Shown here: positions 14,408-26,918 of the stretch, piece by piece
Position numbering within the stretch: the stretch's first letter is position 1
How the letters are laid out: every line of letters begins with the position of its first letter
Origin: Homarus americanus
Lineage: Eukaryota; Arthropoda; Malacostraca; Decapoda; Nephropidae
Length of the DNA: 64,000 nucleotides
Assembly (NCBI RefSeq): GCF_018991925.1
Contig: NW_024754732.1
Coordinates: 1,232,001-1,296,000, forward strand
Direction: 5' to 3'
Program-made: the position numbers and the translations under genes
Notes under the pieces: model-generated
Databases searched by the model: none
The model's input: the letters and a program-made list of their open reading frames with translations, nothing else
Told to the model about the DNA's origin: nothing

Positions 14408-16025
14408 CGTCAGTCCGCCCAACAACTGGAAATTTCACTCCCTTCCAATAATAAAATTAATTTCCGTATTTGCGTTACTAAATATCATATGAAAGTTTAC
14501 TTGTTAGAAAATATATTTACTGTTTGCTAAGGTCATCGGAATTATTATTTATTTTCAACAACCTTATTTTGTGGTAATTTGCCTTCTTATTATCAGTTAG
14601 GTTGATGAAAGCTTTAGATAACATTGATAAAGAATTTGCTTATTATGAGAATATAAAGTTGATAAAAAAAAATTTACTAAAAATTCATACAAAATTTAGT
14701 TTTTTTTTCCCAGTTTTAATTTTTCTGTCAAGACGAATATGAAAAGTAATCCGATTTTTTTTTTACCATTCAATGCAGATCAGGAGACAAAGATGAAGTA
14801 AATCATAAAAAAATAATGATAATAAGAAACCAACAACAATACTTCCGAGTTGTTATTGTTGTTGTTTTTGTGGGGGGGGGGGGGTTAAACACTAACGCCG
14901 GTGCTCCTGAATCTCACCAAACACAGCCAAACAAAAAACAAGAGATCCATAACCAGAGCAGGTCTTGTGTGTCTCGGCTCAGCCCCATGGTAACACAACT
15001 CCAGCACCACTGACAATAAACGCGTAACGTATAACAACATTTGTGGCATAAAAGCTTCCCAAGTGCCAGCTCAGAACTTTTTTTTGTTTTCGTGTTAGAC
15101 CTTCTGGGCGAGCAAGGCGGAGACGGCGGAAGGAGGGAGTAAGGTTCATGCTAATAGTTTGGTCTACTTTAGATGTATAGTTACCTTTTAGTGCTGGGAT
15201 ATCGTAGTTTATAAATATCTTTCATTGGTATAAACTTGCAGCACAAAATATCCTTGCAGTGAAAGTGGGAGTCCCATTTGCATGACTGCCTCTCTTGGGG
15301 TCAGCGACGATACTAAACACTTCTGTACTCAACCTCCAGTACTTAAGGAGGCAGTGTGGGTCCTTGCATTTCGTCCTTGAAGCAGAAAATAAATATTGTT
15401 TAGACTAGAAAAATAAGGAGGATTATGGTGTTTGTGAATTATTTAAGACAACAATAAGATGATTTGTTTTATGCAGATAGTTTGTGTTAAGAGTTTACAC
15501 AGATGAAGTGGTTAGGTGAAACATTGACTTATATTGTGTAAGTGCCAGAACCACACTGCAGGGCTTTGTAGTTTGTGAGCTTACAACACCGAAAGAGCGT
15601 CATAATCTCACGACACTGTAGAGGCTTGGTGTGTCTTAACCTCACAACACTGTAGAGGATTAGTTTGTTGTAATCTCACCACACTGTAGATGGTTGGTGT
15701 GTCGTAACCTCACAACACTTTCGATACTTACTGGCACTTTAAATGTTCAATAAATCTCCACAGTGCGTCAAGAATATATCACCTCCCTTAAAGTTAATTT
15801 CTTAATCCCCTTATTACTTTTAGTTAATGAACTCTTGCTACATAAGTCGGATCGGAAAGCGGCCAAGTATGCAGACGGCAACACACTGAGTAGTTCCTCG
15901 TGAATTGGCCCAGCTAATGATATCAAAGTTACTAATACGATTTACGCTGGAACTTCAAAGAGCATTATAATGAAACTGAATTAACCTATAGTGTGTTTAC
16001 AAATGATACTCCGTGTATTATTCCG
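13496..16025. other. No gene recognised
   Basis: Contains (TG)18 at 14370-14406 and a G13 run at 14872-14884. Short direct repeats around CACACTGTAGA occur at 15610-15690. The remainder is AT-rich. Confidence 0.5.
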
Positions 16026-16134
16026 AACCCAACCTAACCTAACCTTAACCCAACCTAACCTAACCCAACCTAACCTAACCCAACCTAACCTAACCTAACC
16101 CAACCTAACCTAACCTAACCCAACCTAACCTAAC
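16026..16134. repeat. Interstitial telomere-like array, CCTAA (TTAGG)
   Basis: About 109 nt of CCTAA units with regular CCCAA variants; the higher-order pattern is CCCAACCTAACCTAAC. TTAGG is the common arthropod telomere unit. Confidence 0.85.
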
Positions 16135-16643
16135 GCACTGTTGTCATTATTTGTTGTGTGTTTTGTTTATACATGTCTTCTTCTCTTTGTTGTGTGTCTT
16201 GGTGGAATCTTCTTCTGATAGGTAGTCACAAATGGCTCCTCCAGCAAGTTCACTACGTTTGTAATATAGTAATACTGACAGTTCTCGTCTCGTACAACAA
16301 TGTCAGCAATGAGCGCCGGGCTGACAGTCGCTAGTAATCATAGGTGTTGATCCTTCCCACACCTCCTCTGGCGGTAAATCACGTAAACGCATAACCAGAC
16401 TGACGTATGTGAACCAATAGCGTTGTTTTCTCAAGTCGTGTATTGTATTAATCCCAGGTCGAATGTGAACCAATAAAGAAACGATGGAGTAACAGGTAAG
16501 TGAGATTAATCAGATATATCAAAGCCGCTAAACTAATCAATCACTCTTAACAGTGTTAAGTTAATCCTGCCAGAGTTTGAGGTTGGGTCATCTATCAGGT
16601 TATACTCCCGGCGGTGTGAAGGAAGTGTAGTCTTCTTTATTTT

Positions 16644-16644
<1 letters not shown>

Positions 16645-16705
<61 letters not shown>
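16645..16705. repeat. (CT)30 microsatellite
   Basis: Uninterrupted CT array. A (CTCA)8 array follows at 16819-16850 and (CA)11 at 17046-17068. Confidence 0.95.
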
Positions 16706-16707
<2 letters not shown>

Positions 16708-17235
16708 TTATTTGCCTACATAATGGTTCCAGTGTACACATCAGTTCGAATTTTGTGAAAAAATAGTCAGAAAAATTTTAAATTAACGCTCTAGGAAGTA
16801 CTCCTGAAGCGTATGACACACACTCACTCACTCACTCACTCACTCACTCAAATATAAACTCAAAATTATAAATATTATCCTATAAGACTCATGACCAGGT
16901 AATACTCTCAGCAAACTAAAAAAAAATTCATATATACTTCTTGTTTGTGGAAAGAGCTGAAGGTTACCAACCACTGGGAGGCAAATGACGCTACGTGTGC
17001 AGCTGGTCGTGATCTATGAGGCTATTGTCGACGTGAGGCTCAGGTGCACACACACACACACACACACTGAAGGCTCTGGATTCTTCTTAACTACTTATTC
17101 ATTTACAGTCATATAGGTAGAATCACACTGGTAGAGTCATAGGGGTATAGTCACACAGGTAGAGTCTTACAATAGACGCAGGTAATGAACAATCCATCAC
17201 TGACAGAGCGGCCACAGAAACAGCAGAATATTACC

Positions 17236-17770
17236 CCCATCCTCCACCATCATCATCACCACCATCATCATCACCACCACCATCATCACCACCACCATCA
17301 TCACCACCATCATCACCACCACCACCATCACCACCACCATCATCACCATCACCATCATCACCACCATCATCACCACCATCACCATCACCACCATCACCAC
17401 CACCATCACCACCACCATCATCCCACCACCACCATCATCCAGTACCACCACCATCCATCACCATCATCACCACCATCACCACCATCATCACCATCACCAC
17501 CACCATCATCATCACCACCACCATCATCATCATCACCACCACCACCATCATCATCACCACCACCATCATCCTGGTACCACCACCACCAGCACCACCATCA
17601 CCACCATCATCACCATCACCACCATCATGCCATCACCACCACCATCTCATCACCACCACCATCATCACCAGTACCACCACCACCAGCACCACCATCACCA
17701 CCATCATCATCATCACCACCATCATCATCAGTACCACCACCACCACCACCAGCAGCACCACCAGCACCAC
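17236..17770. repeat. CAY triplet tract (CAC/CAT), about 530 bp
   Basis: Nearly pure CAC and CAT triplets in patterned order. Frames read poly-His, poly-Ser/Pro or poly-Thr/Ile, and the opposite strand reads poly-Val/Met. Late segments acquire CAG and ATG interruptions (from about 17580). A start codon upstream gives a 218-codon frame, but poly-His of this length with no flanking domain argues for a satellite rather than a gene. Confidence 0.9.
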
Positions 17771-19398
17771 CTCCCTTATATAATCGTACACTTTTTGCCT
17801 CTCTCCTCGTTCCCGCTACTCTTATGCCTAGTGACACATGATGAAAGAGCCACCTATCCCCTTCCGGTGTGTCTGTTTCCTCCAAAATATCCCAACATTA
17901 CTCACATCTTCCTTCGAGCCTCTCTTGGGCTGCCCTTCGTCATTCCTTGAGTCAGAAACAGCTGATGGGCTCGGGGAACCTCTTGCATCGATCCCACCAC
18001 AACTTCAGGAACGGCCATGCTCAGTGACTTGAAGCGAATGGAAGGACAGGCAGAGTGTTGTTGGTAGAGGGAGTGATTTAGGTGTATAGTCAGCTTAGGT
18101 CATCAACCGAGGTAACTTTCCCATGGTGAAGGACTTGTGTGTGTGTGTGGTTGCTGGGACAGATGAAGAAACAGACACGCTGGGAGACTGAGAGCTATGG
18201 TTGGGTGTAGATGGGAGGAGTAGATGGAAGAATGTAGACCCATTAGACGACTGGGAGTAGAAGAGAATAGATAACGAAGGACAATCAAGAAAATGGGCCA
18301 AAGCAAAGAGGGATCACGACTATAAGACATTACTGGGGGTAAGTGGTAGTGGGGAAGGTGGGCGGCGGTGAGCAGCCAAGGTAGTTAAGAGAGTAAATGA
18401 CGGAAGGAAATTTGATAAATAGACAATGGAGGCCGGAAGAGACGCACCTGAGGCGGCCAAATTTATGAGAACACTAGGAGGAGGCGAGGCAAGGGAAGCT
18501 GGCCCCCCAAAAAACACGAGATTTTCTTAAGCAGTACTGACAGGAGAACCGGGAAATAAATCCTCCAACCACAAGAGACAAATTAACATTTAGAAAAAAT
18601 TTAGATAATAAGAAAACCATTTGTTAACAATTCATATGGTGACTAGATAAACAAGGACATAGGATAAGATAAGAAGATAAAGCGATGATTGAAGGACTTA
18701 AGAAAATATGATACGGATTGCTGGAGTTCAAGAATGAGGAACTAGTATATATGAAGTAAAGTAAATGAGAGAAAAGACGATAATTAACCCAGTATGAACA
18801 CGGGAAGAACATCAGACAGACAGAGAGGATGGAGAAGTAAGAGACTCCTGACCAACCTGTGTGAATTACTTAATGTTGACGGTAATGATTATTGATGCTT
18901 TAATAATACCGGGCATAAATTTGTGGTAAAATATGGTGACTTTAATGATGATGATGATGATGATGATGACAATATTGACAAATGGTATTAGACATGATGA
19001 TGTTGATGATGTTCAGGGGATAATGATGTGTGATTTTGTTTACGATTATGATGATTATTGGGATTGATGACTGATGATGACTGATGATGATGATGATGAC
19101 TACGACGATACTGTAATGCTTATGACCAAAACACCTGCACACACCATCATACAGTGCCATCATACACCTGTAACCACCGTAACCACACACTACCTGGACC
19201 AATAACTACACTATACTCTGCCTCCATACAACTAATACAGTAATACATACAATACCGTTAAGCAAGAATACAGTAGACGGTGTATGGTGGTTACCTGGTT
19301 GTGCTTAGTCAGGTGAAACACATTATGACCTTTTCTAGACCACAATGACCTTCACCTTTGACCTTTAGGCTTCCAAAATCAATAGTTTTTTCTATGTA

Positions 19399-19465
<67 letters not shown>

Positions 19466-20027
19466 AAGAGAGCTAACTATGAAGAAACATAAATATTTTG
19501 ATAAAGAGAGACAAAGAAACAGACAGACAGATGAACAGACAGCCAACGCCCTACCAGTTTAAAGCGGGGTATAAAGATCTGAGGTTAAAGAAAGGGTGAA
19601 CAAAAAAAAAAATCTGTCAGAAACACACGAGAGACAAACAAAAAATTTCTAAGCGTGAAGCCAAGTCCTTCTTGCCTGTCCCAGAAGAGCCAGGGGGTGA
19701 GGGGGAGAGGGGGAGGAAAATGAGGAAGGAAAGAGGAGAATGAGAAAAGAAGGAGCATGAGGAAGGAATTAGGAAGGAAGGAGGAGGAGTAGGAGGAGCA
19801 TGATTAAGGAAGGATGAGTAGTAGGAGCATGATTAAGGAAGGAAGAGGAGGAGGAGCATAGGGGAGGAAGGAGGATCGTGATGAAGGAAGGAGTAGCATG
19901 TGGAAGGATGGAAGGAAAGAAGTGTAATGAGTGGGTAAAGGATGACTGGATGAGATGAGAAAGACTTTTAGTTAAGAGTACAAGAGTGTTGGTCTAGGAT
20001 GTATGAATGTATGTGTGTTAGTCCACC
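17771..20027. other. No gene recognised; several short arrays
   Basis: Holds (GAT)n at 18944-18968 and 19072-19100, a (TG)n array at 19398-19464, and a purine-rich AGGAAGGAGGAGCATGA repeat at 19690-19900. No exon can be supported. Confidence 0.5.
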
Positions 20028-20835
20028 ATCCAGACTCCCTACCACCTACACTCCCTACCACCTACACTCCCTACCACCTACACTCCCTACCACCTCCCTA
20101 CACCACCTCCACTACACTCCCTGCTACACTCTACCTACACTCCCTAACACCTACACCTCCCTACAACCACTACACTCCCTAACACCTACACTCCCTAACA
20201 CCTACACTCCCTACCTCCACTCCTCCACACTCCCCTACAACTTCCCTACCAACCTACCCCCACCACACCCTACCACCTCCACCACCCTGCCCTGCTCCTA
20301 ACCCTACCTACTACCACACTCCCTACCTACACTCCCCCCCATGTCACCCCTAACACCCTCACCTCTCCCCTACCCCCTGTCCTCCTACCTCCCTTACTGT
20401 CCTACCCCTACACTCCCTACCACACCTCTTATCACCAACCCCACCACCACCCTCCACACACCTCCCTACCTCCCCCACCTACCCCTCACATCACTCCTCA
20501 CCACCTCAGCACCCTACATCCCTCCACTGCCACCTATCCATACCACCTCCCCTGCCTGCACTCCCCTGTCCCTTCCTAGCATCCCCTGCTCACCCACTCC
20601 TGTGCCCCACATCCTCCACCCTACCACCCTCACCCACACTCACATACCTAACCACCCACACTTACCCTGCACTCCTGCCCACCACCTACACTCCCTACCT
20701 GCACTCCTACCACTACCACTCCCTACCACCTACACTCCCTACCACCTACACTCCCTACCACCTACACTCCCTACCACCTACACTCCCTACCACCTACACT
20801 CCCTACCACCTACACTCCCTACCACCTACACTCCC
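20028..20835. repeat. 16-bp minisatellite (CTCCCTACCACCTACA), about 800 bp
   Basis: Regular copies at both ends (20035-20100 and 20705-20835) enclose a shuffled centre. Stop-free in + frames, which creates false Pro/Thr-rich frames of up to 168 codons. Confidence 0.95.
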
Positions 20836-23571
20836 TGGCCCCCATGAAGGACTTTACATCAAGAGGAAGTATGCAACACAAATTTTAACTCAAGTGAAAT
20901 CTTTAAGGATTTACTTCACCGCTTTTGTCTGCTTTCTAGGTCTTACTTTATCACTTCTCCTCCTCTCATTCCTCTTTCTTCCTCCATCTTCTCTCCTCCT
21001 TTTTGTTTTGCTGCTGGTCTCATTAGCCATTCTATTATTTTTCTTTACATTTCCCTCTTCTTCTGTCATGAATTTCTTGCATATCTCTTTATATATCCTG
21101 TCCCTCTTATATATTATAGTGCCATCGCTAGTTCTCGTGTTTCTTATTCCCTATTCATTTATTTTTCAGTACTTTTCTTCTTAGTTTTCTCCCAGTTCCA
21201 TTTATTCTCCTCAGCTCTTCATTCTAGCCACCACCTCCTTCTCTTCACACCTTAATGATGAACAAGAAAAAATGTGTTCTCTCAGGGTTGTGAACGTGGA
21301 TGTTGGAGTCTTGACTTGAGAGTAATGTTGTCACCTCCTACTCTCTCTCTCTCTCTCTCTTTCTCTCTCTTTTGACACACACACACACACACACACACGC
21401 ACTCTCTCCCGCTGACCCCGCACCCAATACTGTCCACACCACACCCAAGTATCCTGTGCGTGTGTGCGTGTATGTGCGTGTGTGTTTGCGCGTGTGTCCG
21501 TGCGTGTGTGTGTGTGGGCATGCGCGTTTTTACCAGAATATGATCACTATCTTATATATGGATTATATATGAGCGAATACCTATAATTATTAATCTGCCT
21601 TATACATAAACCTTTTGAACTAACCAAAAGTTATCAGCTCTGTTATGTACGTGATTATATTGAGTGTTATCTTAACAGTGTTTTTGTAGGATAATTACAG
21701 AAGTTAGTGGTTATTTTAGTTACTGTACTGTATACCCGTGTCGAATTATCAAGTACCCTGGAGGTAGTAACAACATGATAACATTTGGTAATAAAAAGTC
21801 GGCTTGACGGTTACATAAGCCTGATCTATCACCAACGGGGTAAACAGTTGTTATTGCACCGTAATACTCCACAAACAATTGGGCACTGTTGGAGCAGAAG
21901 AGATCACAAGTTTTCAAGAAGAATTTACAGTAACGGTAACATTTACATCTGGGAACTCGGGAATACAGATCAAAATCTATAAAGTTAAGGAAGTTCTCAC
22001 GACAGCAAAGCGAAGAGAATTTTTTTTTTTTTTTTGCTTTAGGGGTAAATTTTCTTCCCAGCTTTTATTCGGGAAATTTTGGTCAGACGTGGGTGGTGGG
22101 TCCGCCGGCTAGTGTTTATCCTCAGCAGAGTTTCATCACAACGTCTCCTCCATCATAACAACATCCGACGGATTTTCTTTCCGTCCCCTTTTCCCTCCCA
22201 GACACGAAAAAAGATTTGGTGTAGCAGAAACTCTGATTCACATGACAGTGATGGAAGAGACAACAAGGTGGATTATCTCTTTATTTTCTTTAGCAATAAG
22301 TTAAAGAAAACAAAGGTACTTAGATAAATGTTAAAGAAAGGGATTCATTCTTTCCTCGACACCTACAGGTTACAGCGACCAGAACGAAAGCCAACCCATA
22401 GGTACTCTGTCCTCTCCACACGTAAACATTGGCTCCGTCAAAAACCACAATATTCGATGGTCGTCCTAAATTCAGAGAGCGTTTCGTATACTGAAGCTGT
22501 TGGTCGTTTTTAAATCAATTATGCAGCTTACGTCAGTCCCGAGGTATTGATTCCCTGTGTGATGGTTGTCTGTCGGGAGGAAAACTTGTCTGTCGGGAGG
22601 AAAATATGTCTATCGGGAGGAAAATGAAGTCTATCATGAAAATCCTTTAAAGTGGTGTTACCGGTGTCACTTAAGCTGATTGTTCGTCAGCTGGAAGTCA
22701 GTCAACACACACACACACACACACACACACAGATGAATTCCAGTAACAAAGTTCATATCGACCAAATTTAATATTTATGTATATTTGCCCCAGCCAGCAC
22801 ACCTCCAGCAAATTTGGATGAAGAGAAAAAATTTGACACGTGGAGATATTTTTCGCCGGGTTAAACACACCATGCGAGTTACTGAATAAAACCAAAGCTA
22901 CAGTAATGGGAAAAGAAAATCTCAAATAACATATAGAAGATTAATGGCATTAGAATGTGTGTGTATTCGGAATTTAATCCTATATAAGGTACCAGAGAGT
23001 GAACTAACCTTGAATAAGTGTTTAAAGATCTTAGTTGTTGAATCTAAGTAATGCATTAATACATCAACATCTGTTTACTTCTGTGATTGGCTAAGAAAAC
23101 GTGAAAAATACTGAAAATTTTAGAGTATAAGAAAATTATTTCCATATGTATACAGTGTATTACGAATAAGGGGATAATGGTAGTTATATTATTGGGTGTG
23201 CTTGAGGGCAGGAGGGCTAAGGGGAGGTAGAGACTGGAATGGATGAATGTAATTAAAAGTTGCGTCCTCAGAGAGATACAAAATCAGAGGAAGTTGATAA
23301 AGACAGCCCAAAAATAGTGGGTCGTGGTCGCCAACCCTCAGACTTTATGCTGACACGTTGATTGGTTGGTCCTGGGCCACAGCTGAACATGAAAACCTGA
23401 TTAACTGAGGAATATGTAAATACGACTTGTAGAGTGTGTTTACTTTGTGGTGTGAGAGAGAATAAGAGTATATCCAGAGTGAGTATGTTGAGTATGTTGA
23501 GTGTGTTGAGTGTGTTGAGTGTGTTGAATGTTGTTCGCTGTGTCGGTGTTAGCTATGATGCACAGCTGAGA
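20836..23571. other. No gene recognised; short arrays
   Basis: (CT)n at 21338-21370, (AC)n at 21376-21399, a GTCTGTCGGGAGGAAAA direct repeat at 22567-22624 (three copies), (CA)n at 22705-22731 and a (GTGTTGA)n-like run at 23479-23528. A T17 run lies at 22020-22036. Confidence 0.5.
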
Positions 23572-23690
23572 GGAGGCACGGGGGTAGAGAGGGAGGAAGA
23601 GAGGAAGATAAGGACGGGGAGGAAGAGAGGAAGGAGGTCAGTAAAAAGAGGGAGGAAGAGAGGAAGATAAGGACGGGGGGGGAAGAACAA
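23572..23690. repeat. Purine-rich repeat, family shared with 30838-31130
   Basis: Begins GAGGAGGCACGGGGG and continues with GGGAGGAAGAGAGGAAGATA and AGGACGGG units, two copies. The same opening and units recur at 30841. Confidence 0.8.
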
Positions 23691-24450
23691 GTATGACGTT
23701 CCTTCGTATTCTAGGGAGAGATAGTCTAGTATGATCGCCTCCTTAGTATGATAGAGAGAAAGTAAACAAGAAAGATGGGGAGAGGAGAAGTATGATCGCC
23801 TTTGTCGGGGGAGAGAGAAGGCCAATGATTAAGAGAGAGATTTAACACAATAAGTCATGTAAAATTGTTAATCTTACCGAGTGTATTAGACAAGTGTATT
23901 AATCCTGTGTTTTAAATCTGTGGTGTATAAATTGGTTACGTGTATATTGAAAAAAACTAAGATACATTTGTCCTTTGATGTTCTATTTCTTGCTCATTTA
24001 GCCCTACCAGTGTGTACTATGACTGGGTTTTAAATTAATTCTCTCTCTTTCTCTCTTTTCAGGTGAGTCTGAGAACACTTCAAACCTGTGGATGGGTGTG
24101 GTGAATCTGACGTAGGTGGTCTGGGTGCAGGTGGGTGTGACGTAGATGGGTGTGACGTTGGTGAGTGGGTGACGTAATTGGTTTGGCTCAGGTAGGTTGT
24201 GACGCAGGTAGGTGTGACGTAGGTAGTCTGCCGCTGATGAGTCTGTGATGAGCCACACTATATGATCATGTTTGATTTTCTCGTAAGAACAGATGATAAA
24301 TTAATCTCTCTATAGACACAGAGCAACCCGCATATATAGACGAGCACATATAGAGTACACACACACATATACACATAAATACAGTACATACACACACATA
24401 TATATACACACATACAGCACACACACATACACATCGCTTACAAGTTGAGG

Positions 24451-24486
<36 letters not shown>

Positions 24487-26886
24487 ATGGATTCACTCTT
24501 TAATGTCTAAAGTTAAGGGAATAACTTGTGACATCACCAGAGACCCCAAAAAAGTATATCCAGTATGATAGTAATTAATAACCTAATGTATACTAGGTCT
24601 TCAACTTAGTCAAAAAAAAAATACACAATATACAAACGTGAAACTTCTATACAGACACAAATATCGAATACAACTTAAACTTTGAGGATTTTGGTACAAT
24701 CTTCCAACTCCCTTCCATCCATACTTTATCCTTCCACTGAACCCTCTTCACCTCTGCCACTTGCCTACTGTAGTATTTCTGACGATCAGTTTTACACGAA
24801 TCGCCCAGTTCCTCAGCCTCTCTTTGGTCAATCACATATAACCATACAAACGAGTAATACGTAATGAATAACGATAAAATAACCCACCAAACGTATAAGA
24901 ATATAAGGAAAATAACAATAATAACATATTCAGACAACCGAACGTAAAATTATACACACGAGTCAGTAAAACCTTCAAGGAAAAAAAAACTCAAATATCC
25001 AAGTAGCGAGACGTAGGGTTATTGAGGTACACGGAGAGACACAATAATCAGGTGACAACAGGTGGTGTAGGTGGGTGGATGGGCAGCCAGCCAACCTATC
25101 AGTCCTTATATATGTTAGTTTGAGAGACGACAGCCCTACAGTCAGCATACTATAACACCGAGTCACTAATGCTCAGTCTGGCGAGGAGTCTCAGGGTATT
25201 TTGGTCGCAGCTTTTGGGTCTTGCAGTCGTAACTTTGAGGAATTTTAAACACTGCTGCATTTGGTATTTAAGTTTCCCTTGTGGATCTTGTCGTAATAAT
25301 TCCTTCACATGTGTAAGTGATTTAGTAAGAATATCTGTTTGTGTTAGTCGTAAAATCACGCCGTTAACATCATGTCTACACTGTTTTTGTTAGAACATGA
25401 AGGAATATCGTACTTGTAAATACTCCAGTTATTACTAAGGTGAACCAATAAGTTTTAATTATTGGTATTTTCATTGTTATGTATTTTGATGATAATATTC
25501 ATAATTACGGAATGGTTCTTTTTTTTTATCTGTCGAGTGTTTGATTATCATTTTGTCGTTATGTTATGTTATGTTATACTAAACGATATATCAAGGTTTA
25601 GATATATTGATATATTGTACTCACTTTGCCTCAGTGAGATAAGAGTAAACAGGTGGAGCCGTGTTGTCAAGCCAGGACAATATACGGCACACGAGTATGT
25701 CCCTGGTTAAGACAGTTGAACGTGGGAGACAGTGAAAGAAAGTCCTTGACCACATATATAGACTATCACCGAATAATATCTCCAGTGAAGTGAAAGTAAA
25801 GCTAGACCATAGACAACCAGTACCCGGATAACCTGTATAATCCACCACTAAGGGGATGAAACAGGTAGGTGGCCACAGGAGCTGCTATCATGACCAACCT
25901 ACGGGTGAGAAGTATTGACCTCCTCTCGCTTCTCGATATCATACGGGCGACAGCTACCCCTCATACCTTGTTTAATTTTGTCCTCTAGAAAGTTACAAAA
26001 TGATTATATATCTTGTTTAAAAATTGTTTAATGTTCCTCCTTTGATAAATTAATGTTGTATTTGCTCTGATTATGGGAGGGAAGTCTCTAGCGTGGAACA
26101 AGTTAATATCAGACAGCAGCCATCTTTAAACACTGATGCTGAGGTGTTTGCCAACCTGCCGGAGATAAACAGTAGTGATCACAGCTCCTCCTAGTCCTCT
26201 CCATCACTTAATATGACATTATTAGAGTAAATCACGTTACCAAATTAGCCCATTCAAGTCTGTGTCTCAAGGTGCAGGGTTGGTGTCTGGGTTTTGACTG
26301 TCGTTATGAAAGGTTAAGGATTCCACGGCATATATAAGCGACTGAACTACTCCTCTGAGGTTAAAATAGAGACTCAACATATAGTATTTGATCCTCTTGT
26401 GTCTATTTGTTTCATAAAGTTCAGGACGTATGAGATTTTCTTTAAATTATTTAGTGCTCATACGTCACCACTGTTAGGTTGAATTAAATGTTTTTACCAT
26501 AAATTAAAAATCATATATAATCCTTAAATCATAAAAACACATCAATGTTATGAGAGGTGTCTGTACGGCTCTAGTTGGATCTGTCATAATCCTTTAAAAT
26601 TTATTACCAACACTGGCTTAGGGAGCAAGTTACGTATCATTCCGCGAGTGGCAACCTACTTAGCCCGATTAGACCTTAAAACCTAATGAAAGTTTCCCCA
26701 GTATGAATAACTTTGTTCTTATGACTACAATTAATGGTAAATAAATCATAAATTTTTAGGTAATTTCATTTTATACTCTCGTTTATTCTATCATAGCAGA
26801 AGCAAACTCTTCCCAAATTAGGTTAGGTTAGTGATGATGTCATTCATTCATTCAAGTCTTTATTATGATTATCTGAGCGTCCCAAC

Positions 26887-26918
<32 letters not shown>

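Noticed and set aside
17185..17841. 218-codon poly-His frame
   Set aside because: Explained wholly by the CAY triplet tract; no domain flanks it.
20341..20847. Pro/Thr-rich 168-codon frame
   Set aside because: Product of the 16-bp minisatellite.
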